This document shows, in pieces, positions 19,178 through 29,796 of a stretch of 64,000 nt of DNA; position 1 is the stretch's first letter, and each line of letters starts with the position of its first letter. The stretch comes from Enterovirga aerilata (GTDB lineage: Bacteria > Pseudomonadota > Alphaproteobacteria > Rhizobiales > Beijerinckiaceae). Under the pieces are notes generated by a model. That model saw only the letters and a program-made list of their open reading frames with translations, made no database searches and was not told the origin of the DNA. Location of the stretch: positions 728,946-792,945 of the forward strand of contig NZ_JABEPP010000003.1 of assembly GCF_013044135.1 (NCBI RefSeq), in the 5' to 3' direction. Made by a program: the position numbers and the translations under genes.

Positions 19178-20146
19178 ATGCTGACGACCCGACGCTGCCT
19201 CCTCGCCCTGCTTGGGGGGTCCTTGCTCGCCGCAGCCCCGGCCCAGGCCGCGTCCGCGCCGCGGGAGATACGCATCGATTGGGCGACGTACAATCCCGTC
19301 AGCCTCGTCCTCAAGGAGAAGCGCTTCCTGGAGGACGACCTTGCGAAGGACGGGATCGGCGTGCGCTGGGTGCAGACGCTCGGCTCGAACAAGGCGCTCG
19401 AATTCCTCAATGCCGGCTCGATCGACTTCGGCTCGACGGCCGGCGCGGCCGCCCTGATCGCCCGGATCAACGGCAACCCGATCAAGTCGATCTACGTCTA
19501 TTCGCGGCCCGAATGGACTGCGCTCGTGACCCGGAAGGATTCGGGCATCACGAAAGTCGAGGAACTGAAGGGCAAGCGCGTCGCGGTCACCCGCGGGACC
19601 GACCCGCACATCTTCCTTGTCCGCTCCCTCGCCGGCGCGAAGCTCACCGAGAAGGACGTCCGGCTCGTCCTGCTGCAGCATCCGGATGGGCGCACGGCCC
19701 TGGAGCGGGGCGACGTCGACGCCTGGGCGGGTCTCGATCCGATCATGGCCGCCGCCGAGATCGACAGCGGCGCGATCCTCTTCCACCGCGACAAGTCGGC
19801 CAATACCTGGGGCATCCTCAATGTCCGCGAGGATTTCGCCAAGGACCATCCGGAACTCGTGAACCGCGTGCTCGCCGCCTACGAGAAGGCGCGGAAATGG
19901 TCGCTCGAGAATCCGGCGGAGTTGCGCCGCATCCTCGGCCAGGCGACCGGGCTGTCCGCGCCCGTCATCGAGCGGCAGCTCGAGCGCACGGAACTCACTC
20001 ACTCCGCCATCGGCGAGCACCAGCGGGAGACGATCCTGCAGGCGGGCCTGGCGTTGAAGGAGGCGGGCGTCCTGCCGGCCGACACCAATGTCGCGCAGGC
20101 GGTCGACGCCCTCGTCGACCGGCGCTTCGCCCCGGCGCCGCAGTGA
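19178..20146 (+). CDS. ABC transporter substrate-binding protein, sulfonate/nitrate type (SsuA-like)
   Basis: A 322-residue periplasmic binding protein. A signal peptide (TTRRCLLALLGGSLLAAAPAQA) with a twin Arg is followed by IRIDWATYNPVSLVLKEKRFLE, LGSNKALEFLNAGSIDFGSTAG, VEELKGKRVAVTRGTDPHIFL, and ALERGDVDAWAGLDPIM, the standard layout of the SsuA/TauA/NrtA group. The ligand is probably an organosulfonate or a related anion. The ATG at 19178 is taken as start because it begins the signal peptide; a TTG lies three codons upstream. It overlaps the permease gene by 4 bp. Confidence 0.85.
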   Translation: MLTTRRCLLALLGGSLLAAAPAQAASAPREIRIDWATYNPVSLVLKEKRFLEDDLAKDGIGVRWVQTLGSNKALEFLNAGSIDFGSTAGAAALIARINGNPIKSIYVYSRPEWTALVTRKDSGITKVEELKGKRVAVTRGTDPHIFLVRSLAGAKLTEKDVRLVLLQHPDGRTALERGDVDAWAGLDPIMAAAEIDSGAILFHRDKSANTWGILNVREDFAKDHPELVNRVLAAYEKARKWSLENPAELRRILGQATGLSAPVIERQLERTELTHSAIGEHQRETILQAGLALKEAGVLPADTNVAQAVDALVDRRFAPAPQ

Positions 20147-20979
20147 CCGAGGCGGCGCTCGCGGAAGGCTCCGTCGGGGCTGCGGCGGCTCCCGCTCGCG
20201 CCGGCAACAAGCAGCTCGACCTGCGGGTTCTGCTCGGCCTCGTCCTTCCGGTCGGTCTCGCGCTGGGCTGGGAGGCGGCCGTGCGGTTCGGCCTTGCCCA
20301 GGGCCGCCTCGTCCCGCCGCCGAGCCGCATCCTCCAGACCTTCGCCGAGCTCGCCCGTAGTGGCGAGCTTTCCACGCATGTCTGGGCGACGCTCTGGCGG
20401 GTGGCGGTCGGATTCGGGCTCGGCGCCGCCGGCGGCATCCTGCTCGGCGCGCTCTCCGGGATCAGCGACACGAGCCGGCGGCTGCTCGATCCGACCCTGC
20501 AGGCGCTGCGCGCCATACCTTCGATCGCCTGGGTGCCGCTCTTCATCCTCTGGCTCGGGATATTCGAGGCCTCCAAGGTCGCGCTGATCGCGGTCGGCGT
20601 CTTCTTTCCGGTCTATCTCGGGGTCGCGGGCGCGATCATGTCGGTGGACCGCAAGCTCGTGGAGGTCGGCCGCGTCTTCCGCCTCTCGCGCTCCGCGCAG
20701 GTGCGGCGGATTCTGCTGCCGGCGATACTCCCCGAGACGATCATCGCGCTGCGCTCCGGCCTCGGGCTCGGCTTCATGTTCGTGGTCGCAGCCGAGTTCA
20801 TGGGCGCCTCGGAGGGGCTCGGCTACCTGCTGGTGGATGGCCAGCAGATGGGCAAGCCGGACCGGATCCTGGCCGCGATCATCGCCTTCGCGCTGCTCGG
20901 CAAGCTGGCCGACGCGATTCTCGTCGCCGCCACGCGGCCGCTGCTCCGCTGGCAGGACGTCTCCCGGGAGAGGCTCTGA
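20143..20979 (+). CDS. ABC transporter permease, sulfonate type (SsuC-like)
   Basis: A 278-residue inner-membrane permease. After a polar 25-residue N-terminus come about six hydrophobic segments, with the cytoplasmic coupling motif EVGRVFRLSRSAQVRRILLPAILP (residues ~166-190 region) that contacts the ATPase. The start is the GTG at 20143, overlapping the binding-protein stop as GTGA. It ends exactly where the ATPase gene begins (shared base 20979), so the three genes form one unit. Confidence 0.88.
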   Translation: MTEAALAEGSVGAAAAPARAGNKQLDLRVLLGLVLPVGLALGWEAAVRFGLAQGRLVPPPSRILQTFAELARSGELSTHVWATLWRVAVGFGLGAAGGILLGALSGISDTSRRLLDPTLQALRAIPSIAWVPLFILWLGIFEASKVALIAVGVFFPVYLGVAGAIMSVDRKLVEVGRVFRLSRSAQVRRILLPAILPETIIALRSGLGLGFMFVVAAEFMGASEGLGYLLVDGQQMGKPDRILAAIIAFALLGKLADAILVAATRPLLRWQDVSRERL

Positions 20980-21761
20980 TGCTGGTTCTGGATCGTCTCT
21001 CCAAGACCTATGCCGACGGCACCGCGGCCTTGTCGAACGTCTCGCTCCAGGTCCGTCCCGGAGAGATCGTCGCCCTCATCGGGGGATCGGGCTGCGGCAA
21101 GACGACCGCGCTCCGCCTGATCGCCGGGCTCGACCGGCCGAGCGCCGGAGCGGTGCGCCTCGACGATGAGCTGGTGGTGGAGCCCCATCCGGCCATCGGT
21201 ATCGTGTTCCAGGAGCCGCGGCTCCTGCCCTGGCACACGGTGGCCGACAATGTCGGCTTCGGCCTCATGGACCGGCCCGCGGCCGAGCGGCGCGAGATCG
21301 TGGCCCATGCGCTCGAACGGGTCGGGCTCGCCGAGCACGCCCATCGCTGGCCGAAGGAGCTGTCGGGCGGGCAGCAGCAGCGGGTCGCGATCGCGCGCTC
21401 CTTCGTGACCCGGCCCAAGGTCCTGCTGCTCGACGAGCCCTTCTCGGCGCTCGACGCCTTCACGCGCGCGAGCCTGCATGAGCACCTCTTCCGGCTGTGG
21501 GACGAGACGCGGCCCACGGTCCTCGTCGTCACGCACGACGTTTCGGAGGCCGTGACGCTCGCCGACCGCGTCGTCGTGATGCGGCCCAAGCCCGGCCGCG
21601 TGGACGATGAGCTCGATCTCGGGCTCGCCCGGCCGCGCGACCGGATGTCGGCCGCCGTGGAGGTGGCGACGCGGCGCGTGCTCGCGGCCCTCGACCGCTC
21701 TCTCAAACCCGTGCAGAACCGCCCGGCCGGCGGACCGGCCGGGAATGCGCTCTGGTGGTGA
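20979..21761 (+). CDS. ABC transporter ATP-binding protein, sulfonate type (SsuB-like)
   Basis: A 260-residue ATPase. It shows Walker A GGSGCGKTTALRL (residues ~35-47), the Q-loop VFQEPRLLPW, the signature LSGGQQQR, Walker B VLLLDEPFSALD and the H-loop VVTHDVSEAV. It powers the importer made with the two genes upstream. The C-terminal extension of about 40 residues (rich in Pro and Gly) is typical for the NitT/TauT class. Confidence 0.92.
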   Translation: MLVLDRLSKTYADGTAALSNVSLQVRPGEIVALIGGSGCGKTTALRLIAGLDRPSAGAVRLDDELVVEPHPAIGIVFQEPRLLPWHTVADNVGFGLMDRPAAERREIVAHALERVGLAEHAHRWPKELSGGQQQRVAIARSFVTRPKVLLLDEPFSALDAFTRASLHEHLFRLWDETRPTVLVVTHDVSEAVTLADRVVVMRPKPGRVDDELDLGLARPRDRMSAAVEVATRRVLAALDRSLKPVQNRPAGGPAGNALWW

Positions 21762-21772
21762 TGGAGGCGAGG

Positions 21773-22282
21773 ATGGATGCGGCTGCGCTCAGGGCCATGC
21801 AGGCTCCCCTGAAGGAGCGCTATCGGAGCGATCCCGACGCCGCGACGATCACCCTGAAGGCGGAGGGCAGGCTCGACGAGTCGAACATCGCCTGCAAGGT
21901 CGAGACGGGCCGGGCGCTCGCGGTCGCGGGCCTCCACCCGGCGACGGGCGGCTCCGGGGCGGAGCTCTGTTCGGGCGACATGCTGCTCGAGGCGCTCGTG
22001 GCCTGCGCGGGCGTCACGCTCAAGGCGGTCGCGACCGCGCTCGGGATCGAGCTGCGCAGCGGGAGGGTGAAGGCGGAGGGCGACCTCGACTTCCGCGGGA
22101 CGCTCGGCGTCGACAAGGGCGCGCCGGTCGGCTTCAGGTCGATCCGGCTCGGCTTCGAGGTCGATACCGACGCCTCGCCCGATCAGATCGACACGCTGCT
22201 CAAGCTCACCGAGCGCTATTGCGTGGTCTTCCAGACCATCAACCAGCGCCCGCAGCTCGAGGTCGAGCTCCGCCGCACATAA
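21773..22282 (+). CDS. OsmC family protein
   Basis: About 169 residues of the OsmC/Ohr fold. It has GGSGAELCSGDMLLEALVACAGVTLK (split: the first Cys of the pair lies in ELCSG and the central helix carries ALVACAGVTL) and the late ERYCVVFQTINQ with a second conserved Cys. Members reduce organic hydroperoxides with a Cys pair or are of unknown function. The ATG at 21773 has a GGAGGCGAGG site; ATG 21761 and GTG 21755 are alternatives that overlap the ATPase gene. It follows the sulfonate ABC operon so closely that it is probably co-transcribed, perhaps acting on oxidised sulfur products. Confidence 0.82.
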   Translation: MDAAALRAMQAPLKERYRSDPDAATITLKAEGRLDESNIACKVETGRALAVAGLHPATGGSGAELCSGDMLLEALVACAGVTLKAVATALGIELRSGRVKAEGDLDFRGTLGVDKGAPVGFRSIRLGFEVDTDASPDQIDTLLKLTERYCVVFQTINQRPQLEVELRRT

Positions 22283-22444
22283 CGCGGCAGCCGGGAACTT
22301 GTACGGCGCAGCGGGCATTCCCAGCTAAGTCTCCCGCTCTGGCGGGGGCCGTCGTTCGGCTTCGCCGGACAGGTTGGGGATGGCGCCTTCCGGCGGCCCT
22401 CGCGAGGGTTGGGCCGGTTGGCGGCGCTTGGTCCGGAGCGGTCC

Positions 22445-23377
22445 GTGGAGGTCATCGACGAGGAGAGCGCTGCTCCCGGGCGGGTTGCGACCCGGCGCGC
22501 GCTCCTGCTCCTCAACCAGAAGGCGCGCAACGGCGGGCTCGACATCTCGGAGCCCCTCGACATCCTCCGCCGCGGCGGGATCGAGATCGAGACGCGCGGC
22601 TGCGACAGCGCCGCCGCCATGGCCGAGACCATCCGGTCGGTCGCGGGCGGGGTCGACCTCGTGATCGTAGGCGGCGGCGACGGCACGCTGAACTGCTCCG
22701 CCCCGGGCCTCGTCGAGACCGGGCTCCCGCTCGGCATCCTGCCGCTCGGCACCGCGAACGACCTCGCCAGGACGCTCGGCATCGGGCCGGACCCGGCGAG
22801 CGCGGCCCGCACGATCGTGGACGGCCACCTGCGCGCGATCGATCTCGGCGAGGTCAACGGCCATCTCTTCTTCAACGTCGCCTCGATCGGCTTCTCGGCC
22901 GAGCTCGCGCGCGAGCTGACCCGGGAGGCGAAGAAGCGCTGGGGCGTGCTGGGCTATGCCATGGCGAGCGCCCGGCTTCTCGCCCGCACGCGCCCCTTCA
23001 CGGCCTTCATCGAGCATGAGGGCGAGACCCTCAAGGTGAAGACCGTCCAGATCGCGGTGGGGAACGGCCGTCACTACGGCGGCGGGCTCACGATGGATCC
23101 GGCCGCCGAGCCGGATGACGGCCGCTTCCACGTCTACAGCCTCGAGGTCGCCCATTGGTGGCAGCTCGTGGCGCTCGCCCCGGCGCTCAAGCGCGGCACG
23201 CAGGGCACATGGCGCGACGTGCGGGCCTTCACGGCCTCCGAAGTGACCATCAAGACGCGGCGCAGCCGCTCCGTGAACACGGACGGCGAACTCACGACCG
23301 CGACGCCCGCCGTCTTCCGCGTCCGGCCCAAGGCCGTGCGCGTCTTCACCCCTGCGCCCACCGGACGCGAAACCTGA
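22445..23377 (+). CDS. Diacylglycerol-kinase-family lipid kinase
   Basis: A 310-residue protein of the DAGK/YegS family. The nucleotide-binding motif is [11 protein letters not shown] (about residues 77-87) with the catalytic GGDGT, and the adjacent [14 protein letters not shown] is the other hallmark. Later come [13 protein letters not shown] and the C-terminal domain with VNTDGEL. It phosphorylates a lipid (diacylglycerol or a related lipid). The GTG at 22445 with GGAG 8 bp upstream is my choice; a TTG at 22409 is an alternative. The 160 bp before it contain only short hairpins. Confidence 0.88.
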   Translation: MEVIDEESAAPGRVATRRALLLLNQKARNGGLDISEPLDILRRGGIEIETRGCDSAAAMAETIRSVAGGVDLVIVGGGDGTLNCSAPGLVETGLPLGILPLGTANDLARTLGIGPDPASAARTIVDGHLRAIDLGEVNGHLFFNVASIGFSAELARELTREAKKRWGVLGYAMASARLLARTRPFTAFIEHEGETLKVKTVQIAVGNGRHYGGGLTMDPAAEPDDGRFHVYSLEVAHWWQLVALAPALKRGTQGTWRDVRAFTASEVTIKTRRSRSVNTDGELTTATPAVFRVRPKAVRVFTPAPTGRET

Positions 23378-23379
23378 CG

Positions 23380-24189
23380 ATGGATCAGATCCTACCGCTT
23401 CTCACCGACCCGACCGCATGGGCGGCGCTCGCCACCCTCATCGTCATGGAGGTGGTGCTCGGCATCGACAACCTGATCTTCCTGTCGATCCTGACCAACA
23501 AGCTGCCGGAGCACCAGCGGGCCAGCGCGCGCTATATCGGCCTCGGCCTCGCTCTCTTCATGCGGCTGGGCCTCCTCTTCACAATCACCATCATCATCGG
23601 TCTGACGCAGCCGATCTTCGAGATCGCCGGCAAGGGCTTCTCGTGGCGCGACCTGATCCTGATCGGCGGCGGGCTGTTCCTCGTCTACAAGGCCACGCGC
23701 GAGATCCACGAGAGCGTCGATCCGCGCGAGCACGCGCCCGGCGTCGGCCGAGCGGCGGTGAGCTACGGCGGGATCATCGTCCAGATCATCATGATCGACC
23801 TCGTGTTCTCTCTCGATTCGATCATCACCGCGGTCGGGATGACGGAGCATCTGCCGATCATGGTGATCTCCGTGATCTTCGCCATCGTCGTGATGGTGAT
23901 CGCGGCCGGGCCGCTTGCGAACTTCATCAAGGCGAACCCCACCATCGTGATGCTGGCCCTGTCGTTCCTCCTGATGATCGGCATGGTCCTGATCGCGGAC
24001 GGGTTCGGATTCAAGGTGCCGAAGGGCTACATCTACGCCGCCATGGCGTTCTCCATCTCGGTGGAGGCGCTCAACATGTGGGTGCGGCGCTCGCAGCAGC
24101 GCCGCCATCTGCGGGCGGAGGCGGTGGAGCAGTCCGGCACGCCTCCCATCACGCGCCGCGCCCAGGAGCAGATCGCAGCCGACGGCTGA
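23380..24189 (+). CDS. TerC family integral membrane protein
   Basis: A 269-residue membrane protein with seven or so hydrophobic segments. The family motifs [15 protein letters not shown] (about 22-36) and [15 protein letters not shown] (about 137-151) place acidic residues in paired transmembrane helices; the second is followed by [28 protein letters not shown]. TerC proteins are linked to metal (Mn) efflux coupled to secretion. The gene starts 2 bp after the lipid kinase, so they share a transcript. Confidence 0.9.
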   Translation: MDQILPLLTDPTAWAALATLIVMEVVLGIDNLIFLSILTNKLPEHQRASARYIGLGLALFMRLGLLFTITIIIGLTQPIFEIAGKGFSWRDLILIGGGLFLVYKATREIHESVDPREHAPGVGRAAVSYGGIIVQIIMIDLVFSLDSIITAVGMTEHLPIMVISVIFAIVVMVIAAGPLANFIKANPTIVMLALSFLLMIGMVLIADGFGFKVPKGYIYAAMAFSISVEALNMWVRRSQQRRHLRAEAVEQSGTPPITRRAQEQIAADG

Positions 24190-24207
24190 AGCGCGACGGG
24201 AGCTGGA

Positions 24208-24235
24208 CCCGCCTCGGGCGGGCTCGTCGGGCTTT

Positions 24236-24236
<1 letters not shown>
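24208..24236. terminator. Hairpin with T-run between convergent terC and ugpC
   Basis: CCCGCC (24208-24213), TCG, GGCGGG (24217-24222), with TTTT at 24233-24236 about 10 bp on, in the 46 bp between the terC stop and the convergent ugpC stop. The T-run is displaced, so efficiency as an intrinsic terminator is uncertain. Confidence 0.4.
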
Positions 24237-25300
<1,064 letters not shown>

Positions 25301-25329
25301 GTGTCTCTCAAGCTGTGCGCGCGATCCCG

Positions 25330-25447
25330 CTCCCCCTTGGGAGAAGGTGGCACGGCGGAGCCGTGACGGATGAGGGGTTCAGGCGGCCCCGCCCCTCATC
25401 CGGCCGCGCTAGCGCGCGGCTCGGCTTCTCCCGCAAGGGGAGAAGCG
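25330..25447. repeat. Palindromic intergenic repeat between ugpE and ugpC
   Basis: An element with nested inverted arms: CTCCCCCTTGGGAGAAG near 25330 against CTTCTCCCGCAAGGGGAGAAG near 25425-25445, and GATGAGGGG (25369-25377) against CCCCTCATC (25392-25400). It is of the GGAGAAGGTGGC...GATGAGGGG type widely scattered in Hyphomicrobiales genomes. Being inside the ugp operon, it may affect mRNA stability between genes. Confidence 0.7.
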
Positions 25448-25459
25448 GGCGTGGGGCCG

Positions 25460-26311
25460 TCATTTCTCGGTTTCCACGAGGCCGCGGACGAAGAGCTTCT
25501 GCATCCCGATCACGACCAGGACCGGCGGCAGCATGGCCAGGACGGCCGTCGCCATCACGATCTGCCACTCGGTGAGCGCATCGGAGGTGACGATCATCTT
25601 CTTGATGCCGATCACGATGGTCTGCATGTCGTCGCGGGTCGTGATCAGCAGCGGCCAGAGATACTGGTTCCAGCCATAGATGAAGAGGATCACGAAGAGC
25701 GCCGCCATGTTGGTGCGCGAGAGCGGGAGCAGCGTGTCCTTGAAGAACCGGAACGGCCCCGCACCGTCGATCTTGGAGGCCTCCACCAGCTCGTCCGGGA
25801 CCGTCATGAAGAACTGCCGGAAGAGCAGCGTCGCGGTCGCCGAGGCGATCAGCGGCAGGGTGAGGCCCGCCATGGAATCGAGCAGCCCGAGATCGGCGAC
25901 GATCTTGTAGGTCGGGTAGATGCGCACCTCGACCGGCAGCATCAGCGTGACGAAGATCGTCCAGAATGCGGCCATCCGCAGCGGGAAGCGGAAATAGACG
26001 ACCGCGTAGGCGGACAGGATGGAGATCGCGATCTTCCCGACCGCGATGATCATCGCCATGAGGAAGCTGTTCAGCAGCATCCCCGCCACCGGCTCGCGCG
26101 TCGACCGGCTCGGCCCGATGACGAGGGTCCGGTAATAGGTGTCGATGGCCTCGCCGCCCGGATAGAGCGGCATCTGGCCGTTCGCGATCACGGCCGATTC
26201 ATGCGTCGAGCCGACGACCGCGAGATAGACCGGGAAGGCCACGACGGCGACGCCGGCCATGAGCACGAGATGGGGCAGGAGCGTGCCCCAGAGACTGCGT
26301 CTTTCGACCAT
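25460..26311 (-). CDS. ugpE: sn-Glycerol-3-phosphate-type ABC importer, permease UgpE
   Basis: A 283-residue permease with six hydrophobic segments. The coupling loop motif EASKIDGAGPFRFFKDTLLPLS is the EAA motif of carbohydrate-class permeases, and MNSFLMAM-type, LPVEVRIYPTYK and FIYGWNQYLWPLL segments are typical of UgpE. The ATG at 26311-26309 overlaps the ugpA stop (ATGA), which fixes the start. Confidence 0.9.
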   Translation of the reverse strand: MVERRSLWGTLLPHLVLMAGVAVVAFPVYLAVVGSTHESAVIANGQMPLYPGGEAIDTYYRTLVIGPSRSTREPVAGMLLNSFLMAMIIAVGKIAISILSAYAVVYFRFPLRMAAFWTIFVTLMLPVEVRIYPTYKIVADLGLLDSMAGLTLPLIASATATLLFRQFFMTVPDELVEASKIDGAGPFRFFKDTLLPLSRTNMAALFVILFIYGWNQYLWPLLITTRDDMQTIVIGIKKMIVTSDALTEWQIVMATAVLAMLPPVLVVIGMQKLFVRGLVETEK

Positions 26312-27192
26312 CAGTAGGTCACCTTCCGCTCGATGAAGCGGAACTGGATGGCCGTGAGGCCGATCACGATCGCCATGAGGATCACGGATTGCGCGGCCGA
26401 GCCGCCGAGATCGCCGCCGAGCCGGCCATCCGCATAGACCTTGTAGACGAGCGTCTCGGTCGCCTTGGCCGGGCCGCCGCCGGTCATCGCGTCGATCGTC
26501 CCGAAGGTCTCGAAGAAGGCATAGACGATGTTCACGACCACGAGGAAGAAGGTCGTGGGCGAGAGGAGCGGCAGGATGATCGTCCAGAAGCGTCGCCACG
26601 GCCGCGCGCCGTCGATCGCGGCCGCCTCGATCACGCTCTTCGGGATCGCCTGTAGCCCGGCCAGGAAGAACAGGAAGTTGTAGGAGATCTGCTTCCAGGA
26701 GGAGGCGAGCACGACCTGGATCATCGCGTGGGTGCCGTTGAGCCGCGGGTTCCAGTCGATGCCGAGCCGCCGCAATCCCTGCGCGATGATCCCCAGCGAG
26801 GGATCGAGCATGAAGATCCAGAGCACGCCCGCGACGGCCGGCGCGACCGCGTAGGGCCAGATCAGCAGCGTCCGGTAGCCGGTCGCTCCCTTGATCTCCC
26901 GGTCCGCCATGACCGCGAGCAGCAGCGCGACCGAGAGCGACATGACCGTGACGGCCGTCGAGAAGACCACCGTCGTCCAGAGCGTGCGGTAATAGCCCGG
27001 GTCGGTGAAGAGGTGGATGTAGTTCTCGAACCAGACGAACTCGGTCGAGAGCCCGAAGGCGTCCTCGACGAGGAATGACTGGCGGACCGCTTGGGCCGCC
27101 GGCCAGTAGAAGAAGATCAGCGTGATCGCGATCTGCGGCGCGAGGAGCGCGTAGGGCAGGGCGCGGTTGCCGAAGACGGCGCGCTTCTCCAC
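26311..27192 (-). CDS. ugpA: sn-Glycerol-3-phosphate-type ABC importer, permease UgpA
   Basis: A 293-residue permease. [21 protein letters not shown] is the first membrane helix, then four or five more, with the EAA-type motif [23 protein letters not shown] and the late EEA-like segment [22 protein letters not shown] typical of UgpA/MalF-like subunits. It pairs with UgpE in the membrane. A palindromic repeat (27202-27331) separates it from ugpB. Confidence 0.9.
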   Translation of the reverse strand: MEKRAVFGNRALPYALLAPQIAITLIFFYWPAAQAVRQSFLVEDAFGLSTEFVWFENYIHLFTDPGYYRTLWTTVVFSTAVTVMSLSVALLLAVMADREIKGATGYRTLLIWPYAVAPAVAGVLWIFMLDPSLGIIAQGLRRLGIDWNPRLNGTHAMIQVVLASSWKQISYNFLFFLAGLQAIPKSVIEAAAIDGARPWRRFWTIILPLLSPTTFFLVVVNIVYAFFETFGTIDAMTGGGPAKATETLVYKVYADGRLGGDLGGSAAQSVILMAIVIGLTAIQFRFIERKVTY

Positions 27193-27201
27193 GGCGCCCT
27201 A

Positions 27202-27331
27202 CCTCCCCCTTGCGGGGAGACCGGCTGCGAAGCAGACGGGTGGGGGGCGTAGGCGTCGAGCTCTATCCGGCCCGACCCCCACCCCGGTCCTTCGCTTCGC
27301 TTCGGCCCGGCCCTCCCCGCAAGGGGGAGGG
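27202..27331. repeat. Palindromic intergenic repeat between ugpB and ugpA
   Basis: CCTCCCCCTTGCGGGGAG (27202-27219) and CTCCCCGCAAGGGGGAGGG (27312-27331) form long inverted ends around an inner segment with CGGGTGGGGG / CCCCCACCCCGG. It is a sibling of the element at 25330-25447. Confidence 0.7.
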
Positions 27332-27341
27332 AACGCGCGAC

Positions 27342-28658
27342 TCACCGGCTCACCGAGCGTTCGAACTGCCGCAGCATCTGGTTGCCGCGGGCGACCGCCG
27401 CGTCCAGCGCGTCCTTCGCGGGCTTCTGGCCCGAGAGCGCCGCCTCGATCTCCTCCGCCCAGACGTCGCGGAGCTGGACCATGTTGCCGAGCCTGAGGCC
27501 GCGCGAATTCTCGGTCGGCTCCTTGTTCGTGAGCTCGATGAGCGCCGTCTGGAGCGAGGGGTTCTTGTCGTAGAAGCCCGACGCCTTGGTCTTGTCATAG
27601 GCCGCGCGGGTGATCGGCAGATATCCGGATTCCTGGTGCAGCTTCGCCTGCCGGTCCGTGTCGGACAGGAAGGCGAAGAACTTCGCCACGCCCTTGTATT
27701 CGGCCGCGCTCTTGCCGCCCATGACCCAGAGCGAGGCGCCGCCGATGATCGAGTTCTGCGGCGCGCCCGGAACGTCGGGATAGTACGGCATCGGCACCGC
27801 GGCCCAGTTGAACTTCGCGTTGCCCTTCACGTTCCCGTAGAAGCCGGACGAGGTCAGGAAGATCGGGCACTCGCCCGAGGTGAAGCGGCCTTCGCCGGCA
27901 TTGGTCCGGCCGGAATAGTCGAAGGTCTTGTCCCTTTGCAGCTCCACGAGCGTCTGCAGGTGCCTGACCTGGACCGGTCCGTTGAAGCGAAGCTCCGTGT
28001 CGAAGCCGTCGAGCCCGTTCGCCTTCGTCGCGAGCGGCAGGTTGTGCCAGGCGGAAAGCTGCTCGAGATTGGCCCAGGTGGTCCAGGCGGTCGAGAAGCC
28101 GCAGGTCGCATGGCCGGCGGCCTTCAGCTTCTTGGCGGCATCGAACACCTCCGGCCAGGTCTTCGGCGGCTGGTCGGCGTTGAGCCCGGCCTTGGTCAGC
28201 GCGTCCTTGTTGATCCACATCACCATGGAGGACGAGTTGAAGGGGAAGGAGAGCATGTCTCCCTTCGCGGTGGAGTAATATCCGGTGATGGCGGGCAGGT
28301 ACGACTTCGGATCGAAGGGCTCGCCCGCCTCCTTCATCAGCTCGAAGACGGGCTTCACGGCGCCCCGCGCGGCCATCATGGTCGCGGTGCCGACCTCGAA
28401 GACCTGGAGGATGTGCGGGGCGTTGCCGGCGCGGAAAGCCGCGATGCCGGCATTCATCGTGTCCGGGTAGCTGCCCTTGTAGGTCGGGACGACCTTGTAC
28501 TCGCGCTGCGCGGCGTTGAACTCCTCGGAGAGCTTCACGACGACCTCGTTGTTGCCGCCGGTCATGGCGTGCCACCACTGGACCTCGATCTGCGCGGAAG
28601 CCGGCGAAGCAAGCGCGACGGCCGCGGCGGCGGCCGCGAAGCGGGCGAATGATCTCAT
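27342..28658 (-). CDS. ugpB: sn-Glycerol-3-phosphate-type ABC importer, substrate-binding protein
   Basis: A 438-residue periplasmic protein. The signal peptide is MRSFARFAAAAAAVALASPASA. The mature part opens with EVQWWHAMTGGNNEVVVKL, and has YKGSYPDTMNAGIAAFRAGN, FNSSSMVMWINKDALTKAGL and IIGGASLWVMGGKSA, matching UgpB. It would bind glycerol-3-phosphate or its diesters. The ATG at 28658 was chosen over a more distant upstream codon because the signal peptide starts there. Repeated ATACG half-sites at 28746-28758 in the upstream gap are possible regulator targets, but I am not sure of this. Confidence 0.92.
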   Translation of the reverse strand: MRSFARFAAAAAAVALASPASAQIEVQWWHAMTGGNNEVVVKLSEEFNAAQREYKVVPTYKGSYPDTMNAGIAAFRAGNAPHILQVFEVGTATMMAARGAVKPVFELMKEAGEPFDPKSYLPAITGYYSTAKGDMLSFPFNSSSMVMWINKDALTKAGLNADQPPKTWPEVFDAAKKLKAAGHATCGFSTAWTTWANLEQLSAWHNLPLATKANGLDGFDTELRFNGPVQVRHLQTLVELQRDKTFDYSGRTNAGEGRFTSGECPIFLTSSGFYGNVKGNAKFNWAAVPMPYYPDVPGAPQNSIIGGASLWVMGGKSAAEYKGVAKFFAFLSDTDRQAKLHQESGYLPITRAAYDKTKASGFYDKNPSLQTALIELTNKEPTENSRGLRLGNMVQLRDVWAEEIEAALSGQKPAKDALDAAVARGNQMLRQFERSVSR

Positions 28659-28802
28659 AGCGTTCTTCCCTGAAATCCGGAGCCCTGGCCGGGAGGCCGG
28701 GCCCGTCTCGTGTTGGTCGGACGGCACGATGCCCGCGTGACCGATATACGACAATACGATGACAGCCGCTCCTGCGACGTTAGTCCGAGGGCGAAGCCCG
28801 GT

Positions 28803-29774
28803 TCAGGCGGCCTTCGCCTCGTCGAGCCGGCGGGCGACGAGCGAGCGCAGCGCACGGAGATCGCGGACGAAGAGGCGGATGCCTTCCGAGAGCTTCTCCG
28901 TCGCCATCGCGTCCTCGTTCAGGCAGAAGCGGAAGCTGGGCTCGTCGAAATCGCGCCACGGAGGATGGGCCGCCGGCGTGTGCGGCGACAGGCGGCGCTC
29001 CAGCCTGCCTTCGTCCCGCGACAGCTCGTCGAGCAGGGCAGGGGAGATCGTGAGCCGGTCGCAGCCGGCGAGCGCCTCGACTTCGCCCACGTTGCGGAAC
29101 GACGCGCCCATGACGATCGTCGCCACGCCGCGCGCCTTGAACGCCCCGTAGATGCTGGCAACGGACAGGACGCCGGGATCCGTCTCGGCCGTGTAGGGCC
29201 CGCCGCCGTTCTTGATGTGCCAGTCGAGGATGCGCCCGACGAAGGGCGAGATGAGGAACACTCCGGCTTCGGCGCAGGCCATCGCCTGGACGGAGGAGAA
29301 GACCAGCGTGAGGTTGCAATCGATGCCTTCGCGCTGGAGGATCTCGGCCGCCCGGATGCCCTCCCAGGTCGCGGCGATCTTGATGAGGATGCGCTCGCGC
29401 CCGACGCCGAGAGCCTGGTAGTCGCGGATGATCCGGCGCGCTGCCTCGACCGTGGCGGCGGTGTCGAAGGAGAGGTCGGCATCGACCTCCGTCGAGACCC
29501 GGCCCGGCACGATGCCGGCGAGCTCGGCGCCGACCGCGACCGCGACCCGGTCCGCCACCGCCGCGACCGTCGCCTCCCTGGTCCCGGACTGGCGCCGCCC
29601 CCAGTCGAGCGCGCGCTCGAGCAGCTCGGCGCCCGCCTCGGTCTCGGCCGCCTTGAGCAGGAGGGTCGGGTTGGTGGTGCAGTCCTGCGGCTGCAGGCGC
29701 CGCACGGCTTCGATGTCGCCCGTATCGGCGACGACCGTCATCATGGACCGCAATTGCTCGAGCTTGGAAGACAT
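28803..29774 (-). CDS. tal: Transaldolase
   Basis: A 323-residue transaldolase of the TalB type, transferring dihydroxyacetone units in the pentose phosphate pathway. The N-terminal [12 protein letters not shown] signature is at residues 33-44, the Schiff-base Lys132 in [10 protein letters not shown], then [29 protein letters not shown] and [10 protein letters not shown]. Length is standard. The ATG at 29774 gives the usual N-terminus MSSKLEQL. It lies upstream of ugpB on the same strand with 144 bp between, so it is probably a separate transcription unit with the EI24/CysZ-like gene upstream. Confidence 0.94.
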   Translation of the reverse strand: MSSKLEQLRSMMTVVADTGDIEAVRRLQPQDCTTNPTLLLKAAETEAGAELLERALDWGRRQSGTREATVAAVADRVAVAVGAELAGIVPGRVSTEVDADLSFDTAATVEAARRIIRDYQALGVGRERILIKIAATWEGIRAAEILQREGIDCNLTLVFSSVQAMACAEAGVFLISPFVGRILDWHIKNGGGPYTAETDPGVLSVASIYGAFKARGVATIVMGASFRNVGEVEALAGCDRLTISPALLDELSRDEGRLERRLSPHTPAAHPPWRDFDEPSFRFCLNEDAMATEKLSEGIRLFVRDLRALRSLVARRLDEAKAA

Positions 29775-29796
29775 GGATCTCGGCTCCTCGCCTCGC

